Shown piece by piece: positions 42,921-50,210 of a stretch of 64,000 bases of DNA. Origin of the DNA: CAXXOK01 sp964640955 (lineage in GTDB: Bacteria > Bacillota > Clostridia > Christensenellales > Aristaeellaceae); NCBI GenBank assembly GCA_964640955.1, contig CAZXJI010000002.1, positions 217,027 to 281,026 of the forward strand, written 5' to 3'. The notes beneath the pieces were generated by a model that did not search any database, was not told the origin of the DNA, and was given only the letters and a program-made list of their open reading frames with translations. Each line of letters starts with the position of its first letter. Position 1 is the first letter of the stretch. Position numbers and translations under genes: made by a program.

Positions 42921-43824
42921 CATTTTTCTGGATACGGATATCGGGCCCGACTGCGACGATGCCGCGGCGCTGGCGATTCTGGCGGCCGCGTGCGTGCGGA
43001 AGCAGGCGAGAATGATCGGCGTGACCCACTGCACGGGCAGCCCGTACGGGCTGGCGACGATCGACGCGATACTGCGCGCATTCGACCTTCGGGCGCCGCT
43101 CGGCACCTGCGCGGACCGCGATTACCTGAGCGGCGAGGAAATGCTGCGCTTCACCCGGCCGATCGCCTGCTCTTTCCCCAACGGGTTTCCGCCGGATGCG
43201 CCACAGCCCGACGCGCTTGCCGTTTTCAAGACCGTTCTGGCCGGGCGGGCGGACCGGAGCGTGACGCTGACCTGCATCGGCCCCTTGCGCAACATCGGCC
43301 GTTATCTGGCGGACGAAGAAGGCGCGCGGCTGATGAAGCGAAAGGTCCGCCGCGTCGTGCTCATGGGCGGCTGCTTCGAACGCCGGCCGGTGATCGCGGA
43401 ATGGAACATCGCCATGGAGATTGCCGCCGCGCAGAAGCTGGTCGCCGAATGGGCGGGCGAGACGCTTTTCTGCCCGTTCGAAACGTGCGAGGAGGCCATG
43501 GTCGGCAGCTGCCTGTCCCGCTATCCGGAAACGGCGGTCTACGAAGCCTATCGGCTCTACACCGACGGGCGCATGCTGCGGCCTTCATGGGACCTGCTGG
43601 CCGCGGTGGCCGCACTGGGCGCGTTGCCCGCCGGCGTCGCGTACAGCGAGCCCGGCCGCGTTCAGGTCGACGCCGCGGGGCGGACCCGTTTCACCCCCGC
43701 GCCGGACGGAAAGCACCGCTATCTGCGCCTCACATCGAGCCCCGCTCAGCTGGCCGCCGCGCTGGAAGAGCGCTTGGATCAGGCGGCGCAGGGAATGACC
43801 CGGGGCGGGGATGCGCACCGGTGA
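42910..43824 (+). CDS. Nucleoside hydrolase family protein (IUNH-like)
   Basis: Cytoplasmic protein of 304 residues related to inosine-uridine nucleoside N-ribohydrolases, which split nucleosides into base and ribose. The calcium-binding Asp cluster is present as IFLDTDIGPDCDDAAALA, the DTDIGPDCDD variant of DTDPGxDD. LTCIGPLRNIGRYL and VRRVVLMGGCF are core family motifs, and EWNIAMEIAAAQKL matches the NxxxDxxAA region with Met-Glu in place of the Asp. Near the C-terminus the family's HDP region is represented by PSWDLLAAVAAL, so the Asp is kept but the His is Trp. Two ATGs overlap the preceding gene (42898 and 42910); 42910 has GGAG at better spacing. Substrate may not be an ordinary ribonucleoside. 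Confidence 0.87.
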   Translation: MTPDIFLDTDIGPDCDDAAALAILAAACVRKQARMIGVTHCTGSPYGLATIDAILRAFDLRAPLGTCADRDYLSGEEMLRFTRPIACSFPNGFPPDAPQPDALAVFKTVLAGRADRSVTLTCIGPLRNIGRYLADEEGARLMKRKVRRVVLMGGCFERRPVIAEWNIAMEIAAAQKLVAEWAGETLFCPFETCEEAMVGSCLSRYPETAVYEAYRLYTDGRMLRPSWDLLAAVAALGALPAGVAYSEPGRVQVDAAGRTRFTPAPDGKHRYLRLTSSPAQLAAALEERLDQAAQGMTRGGDAHR

Positions 43825-43867
43825 AGCGGAATTCCCGCCGGCCTGCGGATCGGCGCGGGACAGGCTG

Positions 43868-43900
43868 AGGCCCCGGAAGCGGATACCGCTTCCGGGGCCT
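43868..43900 (+). terminator. Intrinsic terminator after the nucleoside hydrolase gene
   Basis: A 15-base perfect stem AGGCCCCGGAAGCGG with an ATA loop is followed within ten bases by TTTTT. It closes the kinase-regulator-hydrolase operon. Confidence 0.85.
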
Positions 43901-43963
43901 GCATGTTCTGTTTTTCCCGGCTTGCCGTCACCTTCACGGGGCCTGTCGATTTCCTGTCCTCTA

Positions 43964-44126
43964 AGGTAACCGCTGATTCAATCGCTTTGCGGCTACCAAA
44001 GCAGCGTGCCGCAGATTCGGGTGAGAAAAGCCGAAGGAATAGTGGGGCTATTTCAAGGCTTTTCGAGCCCAAAGGCGCGGTGCTCCGCAAAGGCAGACGC
44101 GAAGGGTGTTTGTTCAGCGGTTACCT
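43964..44126. mobile_element. 163-base fold-back element (MITE-like) abutting the transketolase stop codon
   Basis: The ends are perfect 13-base inverted repeats, AGGTAACCGCTGA (43964-43976) and TCAGCGGTTACCT (44114-44126). The centre contains nested inverted repeats GAAAAGCC / GGCTTTTC and AATAG / CTATT, so the whole sequence folds back on itself. There is no open reading frame. The right end contributes bases of the TAG stop codon of the transketolase gene. Flanking CTAA and TAGG give no clear target duplication. A non-autonomous miniature transposon is the favoured reading; a long terminator-like structure is the alternative. No second copy was found in this window. Confidence 0.5.
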
Positions 44127-45042
44127 AGGCCCGGACGACGCTTTCGGCAATCTGATCGGCGCACAGGCCGTATTCCCGCAGCACGTCCATGGGCTTGCCT
44201 GATTGGCCGAAGCGATCCTGTATCCCCAGCCGGGTCAGCCGATAGCCGCCCGCGTCCGTCAGCACGGCGCCCACCGCGTCGCCCAGGCCGCCGATAACGC
44301 TGTGCTCCTCCACCGTAAACAGCTTTCCGCCCTGTCCGGCGTACCGCAAAACCAGCTCCCGGTCGACGGGCTTCAACGTGTGCAGGTTGACGACCGCCGC
44401 ATCGATCCCCTTCGAGGCCAGCAGTTCGGCCGCCTCCATGCACACCTCCACCATGATGCCGCAGCAGAACAGCACGGCGTCCCTGCCGTCCCGCATCACC
44501 CGGCCCCTGCCCACGGTAAAGGGCGCTTCCGGGAAAACGGTGGTGGGCAGGCGGGCCAGCCGCAGGTATACCGGCCCGTCGATTTCGGCGGCGGCCCGCA
44601 CGGCCTGCCTGCACTCGTTGGCGTCGCAGGGGACGATCACGGTCATGCCGGGCAGCGAACGCATCAGTGCAAGATCCTCAATCGCCTGATGGCTTCCGCC
44701 GTCCTCCCCGACGGTGATGCCCGCGTGGGTAAAGCCGAATTTGACGTTGTTGTGGGAATAGCACACCCCGTTGCGAATCTGCTCAAAGCAGCGGCCCGCG
44801 AATACGGCGAAGGTGGAGCAGAAGGGGATAAGCCCCATGGCGCCCATACCGTTGGCGATGTCCACCATATCGGCCTCGGCGATGCCGCAGTTAAAATGGC
44901 GCTGCGGAAACGCATCGCGGAAGGTTACGGTCATGGTGGCGTGCGCAAGGTCGGAATCCAGCACGACCACCTGCTCGTTTTCTTTGCCCAGTTCGGCCAG
45001 CGCTTCCCCGTAGGCTACGCGTACGGCTTTCTTTTCACTCAT
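44125..45042 (-). CDS. Transketolase, C-terminal subunit (pyrimidine-binding and C-terminal domains)
   Basis: Half of a split ThDP-dependent transketolase, 305 residues. The pyrimidine-domain hallmark Glu is in FNCGIAEADMVDIANGMG, with VVLDSDLAHATMTVTF before it and GFTHAGITVGEDGGSHQAIEDLALMRSLPGMTVIVPCDA after it. The C-terminal transketolase domain shows LHTLKPVD, GKLFTVEEHSVIGGLGDAVG and RLGIQDRFGQSG. The start is chosen at 45042 because GGAGG is seven bases upstream; the ATG at 45048 is too close to it. It overlaps the N-terminal subunit gene, so subunits are made in step. The stop codon lies in the fold-back element. Position next to iolB is unusual; see findings. Confidence 0.93.
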   Translation of the reverse strand: MSEKKAVRVAYGEALAELGKENEQVVVLDSDLAHATMTVTFRDAFPQRHFNCGIAEADMVDIANGMGAMGLIPFCSTFAVFAGRCFEQIRNGVCYSHNNVKFGFTHAGITVGEDGGSHQAIEDLALMRSLPGMTVIVPCDANECRQAVRAAAEIDGPVYLRLARLPTTVFPEAPFTVGRGRVMRDGRDAVLFCCGIMVEVCMEAAELLASKGIDAAVVNLHTLKPVDRELVLRYAGQGGKLFTVEEHSVIGGLGDAVGAVLTDAGGYRLTRLGIQDRFGQSGKPMDVLREYGLCADQIAESVVRA

Positions 45043-45044
45043 GT

Positions 45045-45857
45045 TCATGCCTCCAGTTCTTTGAGCGCGGCGGCGCATTCTTCCTGGTTGGGCGCCTTCC
45101 CGTGCCAGCCGGCCTGGTTTTCCATAAAGCTGACGCCCTTGCCCTTTACGGTATGGCAAAGAATGCAGGTGGGGGTTCCGGCCCTGGGCGGCTCGTTCAG
45201 CGCCCGCAGGACCTTTTCAAGGTCGTTGCCGTCCGTCACGGGGATCACGTTGAACCCGAAAGCGGCAAATTTGGCGCCGATGTCGCCCAGGCTCATCACC
45301 TGATCGTTGGTGCCGTCTATCTGCAAGCCGTTGTTGTCGATGATCAGGGTGAGGTTATCCAGACGGAAGTGCGCGGCGGCCATGGCGGCCTCCCACACCA
45401 GCCCCTCCTGCAGTTCCCCGTCCCCCAGCAGCGCGTATACGTGGCACGGGTTTTGGGTCACCCGGGCGCCCAGCGCCATGCCCACCGCGGTGGACGTGCC
45501 CTGGCCCAGCGAGCCGGTGGAAGCGTCCACGCCGGGGCATTTGCGCATGTCGGGGTGTCCCTGCAGGCGGCTGTGCAGCTGCCGGGAATCGGCAAGCTCC
45601 GCAACGGGGAAATACCCCCGGTGTGCCAGGCAGGAATACAGCGCGGGCGTAATGTGGCCCTTGGAAAGAACAAAACGATCACGGTCCGCCTTGCAGGGGT
45701 TTTGGGGGTCGATGTTCATTTTGGAAAAATAGAGCGCCGTTAGAATCTCCACGGCGGAAAGCGAACCGCCGGGATGCCCGGAAGCCGCTTTGGCCGTCAT
45801 GCCGACGATGTCGCGTCGAATCGTTTTGCAGAGGGCTTTCATTGCCTGCGTGTCCAT
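45045..45857 (-). CDS. Transketolase, N-terminal subunit (ThDP diphosphate-binding domain)
   Basis: 270-residue partner of the C-terminal subunit. It binds the diphosphate and magnesium of ThDP through the GDG-to-NN motif (LLGDGELQEGLVWEAAMAAAHFRLDNLTLIIDNNGLQIDG). Other hallmarks are AASGHPGGSLSAVEILTALYF, RFVLSKGHITPALYSCLA and STGSLGQGTSTAVGMALGA. The ATG at 45857 with AAGGAG is used; the long open frame to 46211 lies within iolB. It transfers two-carbon ketol units between sugars if active with its partner. It sits between iolB and the C-terminal subunit gene in one short minus-strand operon. Confidence 0.94.
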   Translation of the reverse strand: MDTQAMKALCKTIRRDIVGMTAKAASGHPGGSLSAVEILTALYFSKMNIDPQNPCKADRDRFVLSKGHITPALYSCLAHRGYFPVAELADSRQLHSRLQGHPDMRKCPGVDASTGSLGQGTSTAVGMALGARVTQNPCHVYALLGDGELQEGLVWEAAMAAAHFRLDNLTLIIDNNGLQIDGTNDQVMSLGDIGAKFAAFGFNVIPVTDGNDLEKVLRALNEPPRAGTPTCILCHTVKGKGVSFMENQAGWHGKAPNQEECAAALKELEA

Positions 45858-45898
45858 ATCGGTTTCTCCTTCATGCCTTTCGGTAACGGAATGGCGGC

Positions 45899-46714
45899 CT
45901 ATTTTTTGGTGTCGGGCCAGATGGGCGTTGCGGGGTTGCGCAGGTAATCGTGCTCGGGCAGGAAATACGGGTAGGCGGGAGAGCGGTAGGGGTTGCCGTC
46001 CAGATGGCGGATAACCCACAGGTACCACAGCGCATAGCCGGGCGTGGTGACCTGCGGGTGGGTGTAGTTCGCCTGGATGAACACGGTGTCGTCGTTGCGC
46101 ACCTTCATCACGTCGTCCCCGTATTCGCAGAACCCGTAGCCGTTGGCGGGGTTCATTTTGTAGTAGTAGATTTCCGGCTGGGGATGGATGTGGGGCGGAT
46201 AGCTGGACCATTTGCCGGGGAAGTTGATCACCTCTCCCAGCACCATGTTGGAGTAGGGGGCGGTGGAATAGTCAAACACGGTGCGCACACAGCGCGTGCA
46301 GGTTTCCTTCATCGTGCCGGCACCGCGGTTTTCATCGGGCGTGTCCTCCGGCCTGTACAGGCGGCTGGGGAAACGGCGGGGGTTTTGAGTGCGCTGGATC
46401 GCGATCTCGCTGTCGGGCCCCGCGCCGGTGATGACCACTTTGGTTCCCGCCGGTACGTGCAGCACCCACGGCGAGGCGTCGAAACAGTTGACGCGCTCCA
46501 TTGCCTGCGTTTGGTCCCCCCAGGACATGGTAACCTTGCCGGAAACCAGCAGATAGGCACATTCCTGCGGGCGGCATTCCTCGTGCGTCTGCCCCTCCGC
46601 CAGCCGCAAAATGCCGAAATCCATCAGCATATCCGCGTGTTTCCCGTTTTCTTCCGCCAGGGCGGTGTACCCAAAGGGGAAGCCGTCCAACCCAGAGCGT
46701 AGCCTTTCTTCCAT
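45899..46714 (-). CDS. iolB: 5-deoxy-glucuronate isomerase (IolB)
   Basis: Bicupin isomerase of 271 residues that converts 5-deoxy-D-glucuronate to 2-deoxy-5-keto-D-gluconate in inositol breakdown. Metal-binding His/Glu residues are visible in the second cupin (YPPHIHPQPEIYYYKMNPANGYGFC), with ANYTHPQVTTPGYALWYLWVIRHLDGNPY following. The first cupin has ECRPQECAYLLVSGKVTMSWG. The length equals the family norm. The ATG at 46714 has GGAGGG; the frame extends to 46864 but passes through the promoter. It leads a minus-strand operon with the two transketolase subunits, from a consensus promoter containing a palindrome. Confidence 0.93.
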   Translation of the reverse strand: MEERLRSGLDGFPFGYTALAEENGKHADMLMDFGILRLAEGQTHEECRPQECAYLLVSGKVTMSWGDQTQAMERVNCFDASPWVLHVPAGTKVVITGAGPDSEIAIQRTQNPRRFPSRLYRPEDTPDENRGAGTMKETCTRCVRTVFDYSTAPYSNMVLGEVINFPGKWSSYPPHIHPQPEIYYYKMNPANGYGFCEYGDDVMKVRNDDTVFIQANYTHPQVTTPGYALWYLWVIRHLDGNPYRSPAYPYFLPEHDYLRNPATPIWPDTKK

Positions 46715-46816
46715 GGTTGATCCCTCCTGAATTGCGCCGCGCCGCAGCCGGTAAACGGGCCTACGGACCAAGGCGCTGAATGACACAGATTGGTTCAATC
46801 TTTGTCTCATATTGGC

Positions 46817-46845
46817 ATTATAGTTGCATGATGGTGCAATGTCAA
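46817..46845 (-). promoter_or_regulatory. Consensus promoter of iolB with palindromic spacer
   Basis: Minus-strand TTGACA (46845-46840), a 17-base spacer and TATAAT (46822-46817). The spacer is itself the inverted repeat TTGCA-N6-TGCAA (46824-46839), an ideal site for a repressor such as the DeoR-type protein at 46973. A further small inverted repeat GATTG-GTT-CAATC lies downstream at 46788-46800. Confidence 0.85.
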
Positions 46846-46855
46846 GAAGTCTTTC

Positions 46856-46884
46856 TTGAAACATTCCGGAAGCTCTGCTATACT
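46856..46884 (+). promoter_or_regulatory. Promoter of the deoR-type regulator gene
   Basis: TTGAAA (46856-46861), a 17-base spacer and TATACT (46879-46884). It starts eleven bases from the divergent iolB -35, so one bound regulator could affect both. Confidence 0.75.
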
Positions 46885-46972
46885 ACTGATTGTGAAACAG
46901 CACTTTATTTCCGGTACGTTCGTCCGGCGCCGGCAGGAGGACAGGACGGAATAGACGAGGAGAGATTGATGC

Positions 46973-47728
46973 ATGAAGGAACAACGAATTGAGCAGATCA
47001 AGGATTATATCGCGAAAAACAAAACCGTCACCATCGATGCGCTGTGCAGCGCGTTTGACGTATCCCGCAACACCGTCCACCGGGATCTGAACATGCTGGC
47101 CAAGCGCGGGGTGGTGAAAAAGATATACGGCGGCGTGGTATACGAGCAGGCCATGGAAACCATTCCGCTGGAAACCCGCTCCATCCGCAACCAGGAGCAG
47201 AAGATGCGCATCGCCAGGCGGGCCGCCGCGCTGGTCAAACCGGGCGACTCCATATTCATCGATACGGGCAGCACGGCCACCTGCTTTTATCAGGCGCTGC
47301 CCAAGGAACTGGGCCTGACCATCTTTACCAACAATATCGACGTGCTGGTGCACGTGGCCAAAGGCAGCGCCGACACGGTGATCTTTACCGGCGGCATGCT
47401 CAATCAGGAAACCTACTCCGTAACGGGAGAGGACGCCTTAAACACCCTGTCCCACTACAACATCGGAAAGGCGTTCATGTCCGCCGTAGGGTTGTCGGAG
47501 GAATACGGCGCCACCAACTCCACGCAGGGGGAGTATCAGGTCAAATCCGCCGCCATCAAGGCCAGCCGCGAGGTGATCATGCTGGCGGATTCCAGCAAGT
47601 TCGGCATTATTTCATTAATGACCTTCTGCAATCTTTCGGCCATCGATACCCTTGTAACGGATCAGGCGCCGCCCGAGAGCATGGCACGGTATTTTGCGAA
47701 TCACGGCATACAGGTGCTGATTGCCTGA
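46973..47728 (+). CDS. DeoR family transcriptional regulator (IolR-like)
   Basis: Sugar-phosphate-responsive repressor of 251 residues. The N-terminal DeoR HTH is RIEQIKDYIAKNKTVTIDALCSAFDVSRNTVHRDLNMLAKRGVVKKIYGGVVY. The C-terminal effector domain has RIARRAAALVKPGDSIFIDTGSTATCFYQALP, LTIFTNNIDVLVHVA, GKAFMSAVGLSEEYGATNSTQGEYQVKSAAI and VIMLADSSKFGIISLMTF, typical of DeoR/IolR. It is placed between the iolB operon and the aldolase/transporter/iolC/iolA operon and probably controls both, with a 2-deoxy-5-keto-gluconate phosphate-like inducer as in IolR (inference). Confidence 0.93.
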   Translation: MKEQRIEQIKDYIAKNKTVTIDALCSAFDVSRNTVHRDLNMLAKRGVVKKIYGGVVYEQAMETIPLETRSIRNQEQKMRIARRAAALVKPGDSIFIDTGSTATCFYQALPKELGLTIFTNNIDVLVHVAKGSADTVIFTGGMLNQETYSVTGEDALNTLSHYNIGKAFMSAVGLSEEYGATNSTQGEYQVKSAAIKASREVIMLADSSKFGIISLMTFCNLSAIDTLVTDQAPPESMARYFANHGIQVLIA

Positions 47729-47736
47729 GGAAAAGG

Positions 47737-47767
47737 GGCCGCGCGTGTTGCACCGCGGTCTTTTTTT
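47737..47767 (+). terminator. Intrinsic terminator after the deoR-type gene
   Basis: GGCCGCG pairs with CGCGGTC (one G-U pair), with inner GTG/CAC, and is followed by seven T. It isolates the regulator gene from the next promoter. Confidence 0.75.
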
Positions 47768-47830
47768 GTACCCATTTTGCCATGAAAAATGACATATATT
47801 TCATGACGAGCAGAAATATTTCAAAAACAG

Positions 47831-47867
47831 TTGACAAGTGTACCAAAATAGTGCTATGATCGTACCA
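47831..47867 (+). promoter_or_regulatory. Promoter of the aldolase-iolC-iolA operon with GTACCA direct repeats
   Basis: TTGACA (47831-47836), an 18-base spacer and TATGAT (47855-47860), 64 bases before the ATG. GTACCA occurs at 47840-47845 and 47862-47867, 22 bases (two helical turns) apart, flanking the -10. This is a candidate regulator site that differs from the palindrome in the iolB promoter. Confidence 0.7.
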
Positions 47868-47924
47868 TAAAAAGACAAATCATACGGCTCCCTTTACGTA
47901 TGAGGTCAGGATGGTGGCGGCGTA

Positions 47925-48767
47925 ATGATGATGGGTTTACGCGAGATGTTCGCGCAATACACCGGTTTTGCCATTGCCGGGTTTAACGTATTCGGTTACG
48001 AGGATGCGAGCGCCGTCATCCGCGCGGCGGAGAAATGCGATCTTCCTGTCATATTGATGGTCAATCGTGACGCGGCAAGCTTCATTCCCCTGCACGTGAT
48101 CGGGCCGATGCTGGAGCAGATGGCCCGCACCGCCAAGGTGCCGGTGGGCGTGCACCTGGACCACGCGGTGGAGCTTTCGGCGATCCGCGAGGCGGCGGAG
48201 TGCCGCTTCACCTCCGTTATGTTTGACGGTTCTCAGCTCAGCGTGGAGGAGAACATCGACAAAACGCTGGAAACGATCGCCATTACCCGGAACCGCAATA
48301 TCTCGGTGGAGGCGGAAATCGGGTCCGTGGGGTACAGCGATCCGGCCGTCAAAGCCCTTCAGGAATACACCGAACCGGAGGACGCCAAACGCTTTTTTGA
48401 GGCGACGCGGGTGGATTGCCTGGCGGTATCCGTCGGCACCGTGCACCGTATGACCACCGAAAAGGTAACCATCCAGTACGACCGGCTCCGAAGGATACAG
48501 CAGGTGGTTTCCGCGCCGCTGGTGATCCACGGAGCCACCAGCGTGCGGGACGAGGATCTGGTTAAGCTGTCACAGGCCGGCATACGGAAAATCAACCTGG
48601 GCACCTGCCTGAGAATGGCATTTGGCAACACACTGCGCGAATCCATGAATAACAACCCGGAGGAGTTCGACCGTTTGAAGCTGTTCCGGGAACCGATACG
48701 GGAGACCGAGGAAGAGGCGGCGCGGAAAATGCGCCTTCTCTACCGGGCGAAGAATCAAAAGTGGTGA
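47925..48767 (+). CDS. Class II fructose-bisphosphate/ketose-bisphosphate aldolase family protein (IolJ-like)
   Basis: Zinc-dependent aldolase of 280 residues. The conserved acidic and metal positions are visible: VGVHLDHAVEL (His), VEAEIGSVGY (Glu), AVSVGTVHRMTTEK (His) and LVIHGATSVRDED (His), with KINLGTCLRMAFGNTLRE at the end. In an inositol pathway the role is cleavage of 6-phospho-2-deoxy-5-keto-gluconate to malonate semialdehyde and dihydroxyacetone phosphate; tagatose- or fructose-bisphosphate aldolase activity cannot be excluded from sequence. Co-location with iolC and iolA in the same operon supports the IolJ role. Three consecutive ATGs open the frame, so the exact start is uncertain by two codons. 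Confidence 0.88.
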   Translation: MMMGLREMFAQYTGFAIAGFNVFGYEDASAVIRAAEKCDLPVILMVNRDAASFIPLHVIGPMLEQMARTAKVPVGVHLDHAVELSAIREAAECRFTSVMFDGSQLSVEENIDKTLETIAITRNRNISVEAEIGSVGYSDPAVKALQEYTEPEDAKRFFEATRVDCLAVSVGTVHRMTTEKVTIQYDRLRRIQQVVSAPLVIHGATSVRDEDLVKLSQAGIRKINLGTCLRMAFGNTLRESMNNNPEEFDRLKLFREPIRETEEEAARKMRLLYRAKNQKW

Positions 48768-48815
48768 TAAGCCACTTGGGATAAAACCATTACACATCTG
48801 AAGGAGGAAAGGGAA

Positions 48816-50084
48816 ATGAAAAGGGTAGCCAAACTGATCTCTCTGTTGCTTGCCGCCGTGATGCTGGTGGCGCTGGTGAGTGTTCCCGCCGTCGCCGACG
48901 ACCAGGAATACGAGCCGGTAACGCTGACCCACTGGTTCTGGCCGGACAGCGATTACCACATCGAGGTCATGCAGTCGATGGTGGATGACTTCAACGCGAC
49001 CAACGGCAAGAACATCACCGTGGAGCTGGAAATCCACCCCTGGGACGGCGGACAGTACAGCGAGGACCTGTTTACCGCAGCGCTGGGCGGAGGCGCGCCC
49101 GACACCGCCGGTTTCAAATTGACCAGCACGCCGCTGTTTGTGGCCAACGATCTTTTGGAACCGCTGGACAACTACATTGACAACTGGGACAAGAAGGACG
49201 ATATCGACAGCACGCTGTACGATACCCTGCGCAGCGTCACGGACAACGGCAGCCTGTACCTGATGCCGTGGAACATCCAGGTGCTGTACGTGTACTACCG
49301 GCCCAGCTACTTCCAAATGGCCGGGATCGAAGGCGTACCCGCCACGTATGAGGAGTTTCTGGAAGACATCGCGAAATGCACCATGGATACGGACAACGAT
49401 GGCGTGACCGATATTTACGGTTACGGCATCCGTGGTTCCAAGGGCGGCCAGGAACCGTGGGGCAGTTTCATCTACGCCCGCGGCGGCACGTTCGATACGC
49501 TGACCAGCGAAGGTGCCATTAAGGGCATGCAGGACTTCATCGACATTTACCAGAACGGCTATGCGCCCCCCTCCGCGCCCAACGACGGCTTCAACGAGAT
49601 CATCGGAGCCTTCCAGGCCGGCCTGACGGCGATGACCATTCAGCACATCGGCACTTCCGTGAACATGATCGAGAAGTTCGGCGACGACGTGGACGCCTTC
49701 CAGATTCCGCCCAGCGCGGACGGCACCCGCTGGACCTCCATGGGTGATACGGAAACCGTTATGTTCTCCACCTGCGAGCACAAGGACGCCGCCTTTGAAT
49801 GGCTCAGCTATCTGGCGGCCGGCAAGGGGCAGGAGACCTGGTGCGTGAAGACGGGCAACGTGCCGGTAAGCACCACGGTCAAGGCGCTTCCCGCGATCGC
49901 CGAAAACCGCTTTATGGCCGTTTCCATCGAGGGCGCTCCGTTCGCCGGCATCATCCCGGTGCGGAGCACCACCACGGAATGGATCAGCAGCGTATGGCCC
50001 GCCACTATTCAGGAGGCGCTGCTTGGCCAGATCACCGCGAAAGAAGCGATGACGAAGCTTGATCAGGCCCTGTTCGACCGCTAA
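48816..50084 (+). CDS. Sugar/cyclitol ABC transporter substrate-binding protein (family 1)
   Basis: Extracytoplasmic binding protein of 422 residues. The signal peptide MKRVAKLISLLLAAVMLVALVSVPAVA ends in a type I site (AVA-DD), without lipobox. The mature protein has VTLTHWFWPDSDYHIEVMQSMVDDFNATNGKNITVELEIHPWDGGQY, ALGGGAPDTAGFKLTSTPLFVANDLLEPLDNY, and a C-terminal segment MFSTCEHKDAAFEWLSYLAAGKGQETWCVKTGNVPVS. AAGGAGGAAAGGG precedes the ATG. The neighbouring inositol-type genes suggest inositol or a related cyclitol or sugar as ligand. It differs from the ribose-type binding proteins often used for inositol. Confidence 0.93.
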   Translation: MKRVAKLISLLLAAVMLVALVSVPAVADDQEYEPVTLTHWFWPDSDYHIEVMQSMVDDFNATNGKNITVELEIHPWDGGQYSEDLFTAALGGGAPDTAGFKLTSTPLFVANDLLEPLDNYIDNWDKKDDIDSTLYDTLRSVTDNGSLYLMPWNIQVLYVYYRPSYFQMAGIEGVPATYEEFLEDIAKCTMDTDNDGVTDIYGYGIRGSKGGQEPWGSFIYARGGTFDTLTSEGAIKGMQDFIDIYQNGYAPPSAPNDGFNEIIGAFQAGLTAMTIQHIGTSVNMIEKFGDDVDAFQIPPSADGTRWTSMGDTETVMFSTCEHKDAAFEWLSYLAAGKGQETWCVKTGNVPVSTTVKALPAIAENRFMAVSIEGAPFAGIIPVRSTTTEWISSVWPATIQEALLGQITAKEAMTKLDQALFDR

Positions 50085-50096
50085 AATGAACTATAC

Positions 50097-50130
50097 GGGG
50101 GAAGCGGTGGCACGCCCGCCGCTTCTCCCC
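50097..50130 (+). terminator. Intra-operon hairpin after the binding-protein gene
   Basis: GGGGGAAGCGG pairs with CCGCTTCTCCCCC (one bulge), followed by a second short stem CCCC-GCGT-GGGG. There is no long T-run; mRNA protection or partial termination between the binding-protein and permease genes is likely. Confidence 0.55.
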
Positions 50131-50210
50131 CGCCCCCCGCGTGGGGGAAAACCGGACGCCGGCTTTTCGCGGGCGTGCTCTACCCGTGTATTCCGAAAGG
50201 GGAGCGAACC

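Noticed and set aside
46788..46839. Small inverted repeats considered as a riboswitch
   Set aside because: They are short, lie in and just after the promoter and do not build a multi-stem aptamer; operator sites are more likely.
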